Shown here in pieces: positions 8,078-16,084 of a stretch of 31,699 nt of DNA (its first letter is position 1; every line of letters begins with the position of its first letter). The position numbers and the translations under genes are program-made. The notes beneath the pieces are model-generated. The model saw only the letters and a program-made list of their open reading frames with translations, did not search any database and was not told the origin of the DNA. Origin of the DNA: an uncultured Bacillota bacterium (lineage in GTDB: Bacteria > Bacillota > Limnochordia > Limnochordales > ZCTH02-B6); the NCBI GenBank assembly GCA_937916565.1, contig CALFSR010000140.1:1-31699 (forward strand), given 5' to 3'.

Positions 8078-9026
8078 CTAGTTCATCCTCGTCCAGAAAC
8101 AGGTCCTCGGTGTGCCGGAGCATGACAAGACCCTCTTTGAACTGCCCGACTGCGGGATGAACCGGCTTGCCCGCCACCGCTCGCCACGCCATGCGCGGGG
8201 TGTCCGCGCCGGCGGCGATGCTCAGGTTGGCACCGCCGCCGATGCGGGGGTTAACCTCGATGAACTTCACTCTGCCCTCATCCCAGAAGCACTGGACGGT
8301 CACAAAGCCCACGAGCCCCAGGGACTCCACCAGCCGAATCGTCTCCTGCATGACCTCCGCGTGGCGGACTGTCTTGCCGACGAACGATTCACCGCCGAAC
8401 ACGGCCATGCGCAGCCGCGGCACCGCCGACACCACCCGGCCGCCCGGCTCAACGAACACATCGACCGTGTACTCGTCCGCGCTGATGTGTTCCTGCACGA
8501 TCGGATCCGGGAGCCACCGCAATAGAAACCGTAACTCCTCCATGGATGAAACCCGGAAGGCGCTCCGGCTGCCCTTCCCGACGCGGGGACGGACGAAGAC
8601 GGGAAAGCGCACGGCCTCAAAAGGTGCCTGCAGCACCCGGGGAACGTGGAAGCCGTGGGCCAGGCAGTATTCCGCAAACGCTCCCTTGTCCTGGCAGATG
8701 CGAATAGGCTCCTCGTCCGCCGTCATGACCCGCACGCCGGCGGCTTCGAACATCGCCCGCTGCCGGGCGAAGGCGGGCAGCTCCTCGTCACGGGTGGGAA
8801 CAATGAGACCAATCTCGTGGTCCCGGGCAATGTCCAAGACGGCGTTGAAAAACCGCTCGCCCAGCCCCCACGGCACGCGGCACGCCCGGTCCGCGGCATG
8901 CAGCGCCGGCGCATAGGGACTGGCGTCGGCCGCCACGACAAGGCCGCCCCCTTCTAGTGCCGCAGCCCGCCGGAAGGCCTGCACCAGCCACACTTTTCGC
9001 GAAGCGCTGGTGATCAAGACATTCAT
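8052..9026 (-). CDS. ATP-grasp enzyme, CarB/PylC-like ligase
   Basis: A 324-residue protein. It begins with a PylC/CarB-type preATP-grasp domain (NVLITSASRK at 2-11) and continues with an ATP-grasp fold: FPVFVRPRVGKGS near 145-157, QEH near 178, and the metal-binding FIEVNPRIGGGANL near 270-283. Enzymes of this group join a carboxylate to an amine through an acyl phosphate. ATG 9026 is preferred over ATG 9035 because AAGGA stands eight bases before it, while for 9035 the same site would be too close. It is translated together with the HAD protein by a 26-bp overlap. A plausible but unproven job is adding an amino acid to a glycan or to a phosphonate. Confidence 0.82.
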   Translation of the reverse strand: MNVLITSASRKVWLVQAFRRAAALEGGGLVVAADASPYAPALHAADRACRVPWGLGERFFNAVLDIARDHEIGLIVPTRDEELPAFARQRAMFEAAGVRVMTADEEPIRICQDKGAFAEYCLAHGFHVPRVLQAPFEAVRFPVFVRPRVGKGSRSAFRVSSMEELRFLLRWLPDPIVQEHISADEYTVDVFVEPGGRVVSAVPRLRMAVFGGESFVGKTVRHAEVMQETIRLVESLGLVGFVTVQCFWDEGRVKFIEVNPRIGGGANLSIAAGADTPRMAWRAVAGKPVHPAVGQFKEGLVMLRHTEDLFLDEDELDAVFGRGR

Positions 9027-9048
9027 ACCGTCCATCCTTTGTATCGCC

Positions 9049-9771
9049 TTACGGCCTTCGCGGCCTGTCGCCGGCGGACAGGCGACCGTTCAGCAGCTCG
9101 TCCGGATGGTAAGGTTGCAGCCCCCCATCGTCCTTGCGCAAGTCCCAATTCCGTTTGGGCACTCGCCAGTCCCCATAGCGAAAGCGCAAGTACTCTTCCC
9201 AGTCCCTGGGAACCGGAAGACCGAAGCGCGGATCGACGACGCAGTCGTCGAAAAACCGCCTCGGTATCCACCATGTCCAAAGCTCCCGCATGTTCCGCCA
9301 CGGCCAGCGGTCGATAGCTACGCCCGGCTGGACCGTTCGCCAGTACCATTCCAAAGGGTTGCTCAAAAACCGGGCTCGGGCGACGGCTCCCGGCTTGCGC
9401 AGGTGCTGGGGGCACCACGCATGGGACGACCCGGAGCGGAATAAGTTGATGTCGACGTTGCGCTGGCCGGCGGTCAAAGCGACCAGGTGGATCTTGTACG
9501 GGACACCCTCGTACTTGAAGACTCGCACCTTATACCCCGCCTGCTCGAAGCGCTTACTTTCCCGCATCAGAACATCGCTCGACCCGCTCCACATGCTGAT
9601 ATCCACGTCATGGTCGTGCTCCAGCAGATCGCCTTCGCGCACCAGTCCAAGCAAGGATCCGCTGTCCACCCAGTGAGCCACCGAGCAGCTGTCGAGCAAC
9701 GTGCTAATCCATTTAAGTTGAGGGTTCAAGTGCCCGCCGGTCCTCCCCGTCGTACGCCCGTGACCCGGCAT
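9049..9771 (-). CDS. LicD-family phosphotransferase-like protein, copy 1 (divergent)
   Basis: A 240-residue protein of the LicD/fukutin nucleotidyltransferase-like family. The core reads HWVDSGSLLGLVREGDLLEHDHDVD, with the DxD-type metal site in DHDVDIS near 53-59. A C-terminal RYGDW signature lies near 203-207, comparable to the YGDxxxP ending of LicD proteins. LicD enzymes move phosphocholine from CDP-choline to a glycan. Here, beside a CMP-phosphonate pathway, transfer of a phosphonate is the natural guess. It is clearly less similar to the other two copies than they are to each other. A GAGGTGGAG stretch ends about ten bases before the ATG at 9771. It lies 26 bp after copy 2 and 22 bp before the ATP-grasp gene. 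Confidence 0.8.
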   Translation of the reverse strand: MPGHGRTTGRTGGHLNPQLKWISTLLDSCSVAHWVDSGSLLGLVREGDLLEHDHDVDISMWSGSSDVLMRESKRFEQAGYKVRVFKYEGVPYKIHLVALTAGQRNVDINLFRSGSSHAWCPQHLRKPGAVARARFLSNPLEWYWRTVQPGVAIDRWPWRNMRELWTWWIPRRFFDDCVVDPRFGLPVPRDWEEYLRFRYGDWRVPKRNWDLRKDDGGLQPYHPDELLNGRLSAGDRPRRP

Positions 9772-9797
9772 GCCACGCCTACTCCACCTCGGCCCCG

Positions 9798-10526
9798 TTA
9801 GACCGCCGTTCCCGTGTCTTGGACCCCGTCGGCCGCCGCCATTGCAAAGAGCAGTTCGGGGCGAAGCTTCTTGTAGGTTGGGTCGTCGATCTTGAACTTC
9901 CAGTTCGGGACGGGCGTCCGCCAGTCGCCGTAACGATACGTTAGATACTCCTCGTAGAGTTCAGGAACCGACCACCGGCTGTCCAGGATCACCGTCTTGC
10001 GAAAAAAACGCGCGGGAATCCACCAACAGTGGGTATCGGCAACGACGTCCAAGATGGGCCAAGCCCAGCGGGGTGCCTTCCCGCCCAACTGATAGTTCCA
10101 ATAGAGATACGCACCACGGATGAGATCTCGGGCCCTCTTCTGAAGAGGCGCCGGCCATTTGGCGAAGTAGTCCCGCCTCTGGGTACGCGGGCTCCATGCC
10201 CATACCCCGTTCCATTCCCGGAAGATCCGGACGTCAACCCAGCGCCAATTGGGATTCCGGGGGCGAAGCAGCAATCGGAAAACCTCGCCCTGGTAGTAGT
10301 CCAGTAGGACATCGGGATCGGTCTTCCCGAAGCCTCGCTTCAGGAAGGCGATCTGCTCATCGTTCAAACGCCATACGCCGAAATCCAGGTCATGATCGCT
10401 CTCCAAGAGCCGCCCCTCGCGGATCATCCCGAGCAGTGTCCCGCTGTCCAGCCACCACTGCACGTCGCTGTGCGCAAGTACGTCCCGCAGGACCTCAAGT
10501 TGCCTCATGTCCGGCATCCGTGGCAT
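9798..10526 (-). CDS. LicD-family phosphotransferase-like protein, copy 2
   Basis: A 242-residue protein with WWLDSGTLLGMIREGRLL and the acidic site DHDLDFG near 39-45. Blocks shared with copy 3 include YYQGEVFRL, AWSPRT.RRDYFA.WPA, GKAPRWAWP.LDV, THCWW.P..FF and RYGDWRTPV. The two look like a tandem duplication. The family transfers a nucleotide-activated phosphoryl or phosphonyl group to a sugar hydroxyl; the substrate is not known. The ATG at 10526 has GGGGGAG only about three bases upstream, so initiation at the ATG at 10517 (residue 4) is also possible. No signal peptide or membrane segment is evident, so it should act in the cytoplasm before export of the glycan. Confidence 0.82.
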   Translation of the reverse strand: MPRMPDMRQLEVLRDVLAHSDVQWWLDSGTLLGMIREGRLLESDHDLDFGVWRLNDEQIAFLKRGFGKTDPDVLLDYYQGEVFRLLLRPRNPNWRWVDVRIFREWNGVWAWSPRTQRRDYFAKWPAPLQKRARDLIRGAYLYWNYQLGGKAPRWAWPILDVVADTHCWWIPARFFRKTVILDSRWSVPELYEEYLTYRYGDWRTPVPNWKFKIDDPTYKKLRPELLFAMAAADGVQDTGTAV

Positions 10527-10552
10527 GCGTTCTCCCCCGCTCAGAAAAGAGC

Positions 10553-11293
10553 TCAGGCCCGTTGTTCGCTTCGTTGGGTCGCCGCCGCTTGTCCCGCGCC
10601 GCGCGCCATCCCGAAGAGCTGTTCCGGTCGAAACTTCTTGTAGGTCGGGTCATCCACCTTGAACTGCCAGTTCGTGACGGGCGTTTCCCAATTCCCGTAC
10701 CTGTAAGCCAAGTACCCCCGGTAGTCCTCGGGGACCGCCCAACCGCCCTCTAGGACGACGGTCCGTTGAAAAAAGTGAAGCGGCACCCACCAGCAGTGCG
10801 TGTAGGTGAGAACGTCCAGGAAAGGCCAGGCCCACCGCGGCGCCTTCCCCCGCAGGCGGTAGTTCCAGAACAGCCAGATCCTCCGAAAGATGTTGCGAGC
10901 CCGTGTCTGCCACCATGCGGGCCAGTGCGCAAAGTAGTCTCGCCGCTCGGTTCTCGGACTCCAGGCAAATCTGCCGTCCCAATCGCGAAAGACTCTCAGA
11001 TCGACCCGCCGCCAGCCGGCCACTTTCGGCCAAAGCCAGAGGCGGAACACTTCACCCTGGTAATAGTCCAAAAGCACCTCGTAGCCCGCGTCTGCAAGGC
11101 GCTCGCGAAGCCGGCGCACGTCATCCTCACCGGCCTGCCATACGCTGATATCGATGTCATGGTCCTGGGGCAGAAGACGCCCCTCCCGGACGATACCGAG
11201 CAACGTCCCGCTGTCCAGCCACCAGGTCAATCCGCTTGCCGACACGATGTCCCGTAGCACCCGCAGCTGTTCCAGAGCGGTCGTTCCCGTCAT
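10553..11293 (-). CDS. LicD-family phosphotransferase-like protein, copy 3
   Basis: A 246-residue LicD-type protein with WWLDSGTLLG at 24-33 and the metal site DHDID at 44-48, followed by the same YYQGEVFRL, SPRTERRDYFA, THCWW and RYGNW blocks as copy 2. The frame extends upstream to a GTG at 11338 that overlaps the stop of the glycosyltransferase gene as GTGA. The ATG at 11293 is preferred because AGGGGGCGG lies just upstream and because the alignment with copy 2 begins there; coupling from 11338 cannot be excluded. It is the first LicD gene after the TagF/GT4 protein, which may build the acceptor polymer. Confidence 0.82.
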   Translation of the reverse strand: MTGTTALEQLRVLRDIVSASGLTWWLDSGTLLGIVREGRLLPQDHDIDISVWQAGEDDVRRLRERLADAGYEVLLDYYQGEVFRLWLWPKVAGWRRVDLRVFRDWDGRFAWSPRTERRDYFAHWPAWWQTRARNIFRRIWLFWNYRLRGKAPRWAWPFLDVLTYTHCWWVPLHFFQRTVVLEGGWAVPEDYRGYLAYRYGNWETPVTNWQFKVDDPTYKKFRPEQLFGMARGAGQAAATQRSEQRA

Positions 11294-11334
11294 CGCTGCC
11301 GCCCCCTGGAGCACATTTCGCCCACATTCAACCG

Positions 11335-14172
11335 TCACGCGGATAGCACTGACGCCGCGCGGCGCGGCTCGTTCAACACCTTCTCGTAGAACTGTTGCAT
11401 TGCGTGCTCCACGTACGCGTACGGGTCGAAGGGATTCCGCTCGAAACGTCGACCGCTGCGGATGAAATCCTTCATGGCCTCGGCCAAGGCCCGACTCGAC
11501 CGCGGGACCAGAACTCCCTCGCCGTTCCGGAGCAAGTTGCGGGGGCCGGGGATATTGGTGGCGATGATGTGCTTCCCGAGGGTCAATGCCTCCAAGATCA
11601 CTACGGGCTGGCCCTCAATATCCGACGAGAGCACGAAGCAATCGCAGAGCGCCAGCAGCGGATACGGGTTGTTCAGGTGGTGCACGAAGACAACCTTCGA
11701 GTCCAGCCCGTGCTCCTGAATAAAGTCCGACAGCTGGCTCATCATCACACCCTGGCCCACCACGTACAGCCGGACGTCTTTGAACTCCTGGTGTACCTCA
11801 AAGAACGCCTGCAACAGCCTGAGATGATTCTTCTCCGGGAACAGCCGCCCGATGGTGATGAAATTGACGCAGTCCGGCGTCGGGAACGGGATCCGGTAGG
11901 AATACGTTCGACTCGGCTCAGTGGAGATCGGGTTGGTGACCACGTAATACTTGCGGCCACCCTCTTCGATGACGGGCACCTCCAGGGCGCGAGCACGAAT
12001 CTTGTCGGGCACGAGCGGGTTGTGCACGTAGTCCATTTTGGGTACGACGTCGAAACCGAACCTCTCCCGCGCATAGCTGGCCATGCCGGAGATGTTGGCC
12101 TGCAATGAATCTTCGCTCACGCAGATGAGCTGGTCGTAAAACCGGTACAAGGAAAAGACGCTGTGGAGCCCTGGGTTTTTGATCTTCCTGTCTTCATTCA
12201 GGTCGTTGTGCAAGTATATGACCCACCGCTTCGCGTTCAAACCGAAACGCAGCTTCGCCGCCCACAGGGGATCGTAGCCGTTGAAGTTGATGACGGTGTC
12301 AAACTGCACGTCCGCGAAAATTCTCCGCATGTTGCGCCGGTAAGCGGCGGTCAGGACAGGATCCTCGGCGTCCAGACCGGCAGACGCCAACCTCCGCACT
12401 CGTTCATATTCGTCTTCCGTAAACCCATCTACCGTCGCTTGATAGAAAACTTTCGCCCTTGGATGGATCTGCTGCTGGAGATGACGACCCGTATTGTCAG
12501 TAGGCAGAAGTACCACGACGTTGAAGGTGTCGTAATCCAAATGCTCCATCAGCGCAAGGAAACTAGTGGTAACCCCGTTGGGAGCGAGTCCGCCGGGATA
12601 GATCAAGATGTTCTTCCGGTCACTGCGCGGCCTGTAAACATTCGGGTACGTTTGCCCGTTGAAAACGAGGTCGACAACACGCTCGCAGGCACGCCCGTCA
12701 TCGGCACTGACAAAGCGGCTCCGGAACTCCTCATACCGCTCCGCGTAACGGTTGCGTACCGCATCGACACGCTGGACGCAATCGACGACGTCCTCGATGC
12801 GGTCACAAATCGGCCCAGGAAGCCGCTGGATGTCAAGATAGAATCCGGTCTTCTCCTGGCTGTAGGCCTCCCGGTCGGGTGTGAAAAAGATTACCGGGTT
12901 GCCTGTGATTAAGAAGTCAAAAAAGATCCCCGAGTAATCCGTGACCAAAACATCGGTGATGGCGAGCAGTTCATTGGTGTCCACATCGCGCGGCGCACTC
13001 ACCGCCAAGGCCTCGTCGTTGAGGAACGGGTACACCATCGTGTGGAACTTTACCAGAACGAAGTATTCCTCATGCAGATTGTCCGTCAGATACTGGTGAT
13101 AGCCCAGCGTCTCCGGTACCGTGTTTCTCGCAACATACTGCCCCCGCCATGTGGGTGCGAAGAGAATGACCTTCTTGTTCTCCGGAATGCCGAGGCGCCT
13201 GCGGAGTTCGTCCTTGTCCGTATGGAAGACAAGGTCGTTTCGGGGATACCCGATTTCCGCAACAGCTCCCTGAAAGAGCGAATCGACGCCGTGGGAGCGG
13301 AACAGGAGTTCCGTAGTGTAGCGGTTTGGGCTGATGAAGTAGTCCGTCGCCAGCAGGGCGCGGGCAACCTGCTTCGCCTCCCACACCCGTTTGGTGTCCG
13401 CCGCCAGCTTTTTCAAAAGCGTGCTGTGCCAGCTGTTGACGTAGATCTGGCCTTCCCGCTTGATGATATACGGCTTGAAGGACACGTTGTTGATAAAGTA
13501 CTTGCACGTCTCGGCGTACCGGATGTACTCATCGGAATGTGTCCGCACGATGGAAACCCGCGGATGGGAATGGTAGGGGGCCAGCTTGGGATGTTCTACG
13601 TCGTCGACGCCGATCACATGGTACAGATGCTGATAGTCGGGATGATGAAGCAGGTACTTGAAGAGTGCGTACGGGTTTCCCGCGAAGTCCCTGCCGTTGT
13701 ACGACTCGTACATCACGTGGTTCTCGAGCATCGGCTCGTTCAGATAATAGCTGGCCGCCAAACAGGCCCGGCGAACCTCGGGATCCGTCTGCAGCCACTC
13801 GGAGTAATCCGGCGCTTCCAGCTGCCCGCTTCCCCACCACGTTCCGGAATCGCCCAGGCTGAAGCGGGTCGGCGGGGCAACGTCGATCTTCGTCACCGGC
13901 ACGCCGAGATCTGTGATGAGCTGGACCATGATTTCGGCGTGGTACATGCTGGCAATGACGATCCGATCGTACTCCAAGTCCTTCAGTTCGCCGGGTGAGT
14001 GAATGGGTAAGTCGAAAAGGTAGGTGCCCGTCTTGGCGGGATTGCTGTCGATAAACCCAATGAGCTGGGCTGTCTCTCGCAGCCGTCGATAAGCGGTCTT
14101 GCCGGCTTCCCCCGTCCCCCAGATTAGAACCTTTTTGGTTTGGATTCCCAGTGGGTCCCCTTGTGTCGCCAC
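11335..14172 (-). CDS. Three-domain glycan polymerase: Rossmann domain, TagF-like glycerophosphotransferase, GT4 glycosyltransferase
   Basis: About 945 residues. Residues 13-100 are a Rossmann-like domain (KKVLIWGTGEAGKTA) of the type that precedes many sugar-modifying enzymes. Residues about 215-505 resemble CDP-glycerol:polyol glycerophosphotransferases (TagF/TagB): NSWHSTLLKKL at 246-256, FAPTWRG at 338-344, VKFHTMVYP near 374-382 and TDYSGIFFDF at 411-420. Residues 521-930 are a GT4 glycosyltransferase with NGVTTSF, GRLFPEKNHLRLL and the EGQPVVILEAL donor-binding loop. It probably builds a phosphodiester-linked polyol or sugar-phosphate glycan. The frame runs upstream to ATG 14337, but those 55 residues are Arg-rich and unlike the family, so I place the start at GTG 14172, three residues into a typical domain start. 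This is the first gene of the nine-gene run. Confidence 0.82.
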   Translation of the reverse strand: MATQGDPLGIQTKKVLIWGTGEAGKTAYRRLRETAQLIGFIDSNPAKTGTYLFDLPIHSPGELKDLEYDRIVIASMYHAEIMVQLITDLGVPVTKIDVAPPTRFSLGDSGTWWGSGQLEAPDYSEWLQTDPEVRRACLAASYYLNEPMLENHVMYESYNGRDFAGNPYALFKYLLHHPDYQHLYHVIGVDDVEHPKLAPYHSHPRVSIVRTHSDEYIRYAETCKYFINNVSFKPYIIKREGQIYVNSWHSTLLKKLAADTKRVWEAKQVARALLATDYFISPNRYTTELLFRSHGVDSLFQGAVAEIGYPRNDLVFHTDKDELRRRLGIPENKKVILFAPTWRGQYVARNTVPETLGYHQYLTDNLHEEYFVLVKFHTMVYPFLNDEALAVSAPRDVDTNELLAITDVLVTDYSGIFFDFLITGNPVIFFTPDREAYSQEKTGFYLDIQRLPGPICDRIEDVVDCVQRVDAVRNRYAERYEEFRSRFVSADDGRACERVVDLVFNGQTYPNVYRPRSDRKNILIYPGGLAPNGVTTSFLALMEHLDYDTFNVVVLLPTDNTGRHLQQQIHPRAKVFYQATVDGFTEDEYERVRRLASAGLDAEDPVLTAAYRRNMRRIFADVQFDTVINFNGYDPLWAAKLRFGLNAKRWVIYLHNDLNEDRKIKNPGLHSVFSLYRFYDQLICVSEDSLQANISGMASYARERFGFDVVPKMDYVHNPLVPDKIRARALEVPVIEEGGRKYYVVTNPISTEPSRTYSYRIPFPTPDCVNFITIGRLFPEKNHLRLLQAFFEVHQEFKDVRLYVVGQGVMMSQLSDFIQEHGLDSKVVFVHHLNNPYPLLALCDCFVLSSDIEGQPVVILEALTLGKHIIATNIPGPRNLLRNGEGVLVPRSSRALAEAMKDFIRSGRRFERNPFDPYAYVEHAMQQFYEKVLNEPRRAASVLSA

Positions 14173-14891
14173 TCGCCCCGACCCCCATTTGCCTACGCAG
14201 TTACTACGCCGTCCAGGTAGAAACGCGTCCCCCCGCTCAGCGACAGCAAGGCCGAACCGTACGGTTTGGGAGCCACGCGTTGACCGCTGCCGGTACTTCG
14301 GACGCGAAAGTAGCGAACAACGTGGCCCTATCATCATTGTCGGAAGGCGAGGTTCCCGGCTTAAGCGACCTGGTCGTGTCTCGGAAAGCGCCGGAGAGAC
14401 TCAGGGCTTTACAACCTTCACCACCTTCCTCTGTCCCAATCCCTCGATGACCGGTTTCTTGCAGCCCACCTCTTCCTCCCAGAACAGCTCTTTTCCGCAC
14501 CTGCGAAGGGGTTCACTTCAACGTTGTTCGAGGGCTCGCCGACATCCCGACTCAATAGGCATGCTACCTTCGGACCCGGAGGTCCACGATAACGGTGTGT
14601 CATCGCTCATGAATAGACGCTTCTACCATCAACCATCGCCTGCAAGCTCGGCCTGGTGAGAGCTTCCGCAACGACCCGGGCACCCCTGCACCCTGTTTCG
14701 CGGCAGAGCGCCTTCCTGTGGGACCCTCGCCGGCGATGTGAAAGGAGAGGGCTCCGTCCCCTGGCGTCGAACACGTGGGGGGGACCGGCGCGAAGCGCAC
14801 GTTCGAGCCCAACCTCGGACGTCGCATAGCCCGGTTGAACCCAGTCAGCATTTGCTTGTCCATCGGGCAGCGGAAGGATGCGACGGCTGAG
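14173..14891. other. Divergent intergenic region between the phosphonate-glycan run and pseC
   Basis: About 700 bp separating two divergent operons, which must hold the promoters of both. I see no convincing sigma-A or sigma-28 match. A perfect 12-bp palindrome AACCGTACGGTT is at 14255-14266 and could be an operator. Upstream extensions of both flanking genes (ATG 14337 on the minus strand, GTG 14775 on the plus strand) are open but encode Arg- and Pro-rich sequence unlike the families, so I treat them as non-coding. A short gene here is not excluded, but none is supported. Confidence 0.5.
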
Positions 14892-16022
14892 ATGTCCATT
14901 CTGCCTTACGGCCGCCAGTGGATCGATGAAGACGACATCGAAACGGTCATCGCGACCTTAAAGAGCGACTTCCTGACCACCGGTCCTCTGGTGGAGGAGT
15001 TCGAGTCATCGCTTAAGGCCGCGACGGGCGCCGCCCATGCCGTCGTCCTCAACTCGGGCACGTCGGCCCTTCATGCGGCCTATGCGGCTGCCGGGCTGGG
15101 ACCGGGCAAGGAACTCGTCACGTCTCCCCTGACCTTTGCCGCCACCGCCAATGCGGCCCTGTACCTGGGGGCTAGCGTACGCTTTGCGGATGTCGAGCCG
15201 GATACGGGAAATCTGGACCCTAAGCTTCTCACAGAAGCGCTCCCGGAGGAAGCGGGCGCGATCGTGCCGGTGGATTACGCGGGCCACCCGGCCGAGTACG
15301 ACGTCATCGCCGCGCTGGCCCGCGAACGAGGGCTACCGGTCATCGCTGACGCGGCGCATTCCCTCGGCGCGACCTACCGCGGCCGCCGGGTGGGAACGCT
15401 GGCCGACTTGACCGCAACGAGCTTTCACCCGGTGAAACCCGTCACAACAGCGGAGGGCGGCGCCGTTTTCACGGAGCGGGCGGATTTTGCCGAACGGGTT
15501 CGCCGGTTCCGAAGCCACGGCATGCACCGGTCGCCTGATCCCGAGGAGCCATGGCGTTCGGACATGATTGAGCTTGGGTACAACTACCGCCTCACGGACG
15601 TCCAATGCGCCCTCGGCCTGTCGCAGTTGAAAAAACTCCACCGGTTCATCGCCCGCCGCAGGGAAATAGCAAGAAAGTATCTGCAAGCCTTTCAAGAGGT
15701 GCCGGGCTTGCAACTCCCGGTGGAACGGGATCACGTTGAGTCGGGGTGGCACCTGTTCGTCGTGCGGGTACCCGAGGCAAGGTATCGCCGTTCCTTTTTC
15801 CATCGGTTGCGGGAGCTCGGCATCGGCGTCCAGGTTCACTACATTCCGGTCTACTGGCATCCGTATTACGCGCGCCTCGGTTACCAACGAGGTCTTTGTC
15901 CCAACGCCGAGGATTTTTACGCGCGCGCCGTGTCGCTTCCCATCTTCCCCAAGATGACCGACGGCGACGTGGACTTGGTCATCGAGCAGGTCAGCCAAGC
16001 CGCTCGCGAGATTTGGGGATGA
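14892..16022 (+). CDS. pseC: DegT/DnrJ/EryC1 aminotransferase, PseC-like
   Basis: A PLP-dependent sugar aminotransferase of 376 residues. PseC forms UDP-4-amino-4,6-dideoxy-N-acetyl-altrosamine from the 4-keto product of PseB. Visible motifs: SDFLTTGP near 25-32, NSGTSALHAAY near 54-64, DAAHSLGATY with D153, and the PLP lysine K182 in SFHPVKPVTTAEGG; the HP.K arrangement is typical of PseC. RSHGMHR and YNYRLTDVQCALGLSQL follow. The ATG at 14892 is chosen because MSILPYGRQWIDEDDI is the usual family start and GGAAGGA lies at 14872-14878; a GTG at 14775 is in frame but adds atypical sequence. It is followed by pseG and pseI on the same strand. Confidence 0.9.
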   Translation: MSILPYGRQWIDEDDIETVIATLKSDFLTTGPLVEEFESSLKAATGAAHAVVLNSGTSALHAAYAAAGLGPGKELVTSPLTFAATANAALYLGASVRFADVEPDTGNLDPKLLTEALPEEAGAIVPVDYAGHPAEYDVIAALARERGLPVIADAAHSLGATYRGRRVGTLADLTATSFHPVKPVTTAEGGAVFTERADFAERVRRFRSHGMHRSPDPEEPWRSDMIELGYNYRLTDVQCALGLSQLKKLHRFIARRREIARKYLQAFQEVPGLQLPVERDHVESGWHLFVVRVPEARYRRSFFHRLRELGIGVQVHYIPVYWHPYYARLGYQRGLCPNAEDFYARAVSLPIFPKMTDGDVDLVIEQVSQAAREIWG

Positions 16023-16084
16023 CTTCCGGAGTTGACACCTAGGGATGGCGGTCGATGCTGAGCGGGCCCGCATGGAGTCACCCA

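Noticed and set aside
14173..14337. N-terminal extension of the TagF/GT4 protein to ATG 14337
   Set aside because: The extra 55 residues are Arg-rich and unlike any part of the family; the Rossmann domain begins right after GTG 14172.
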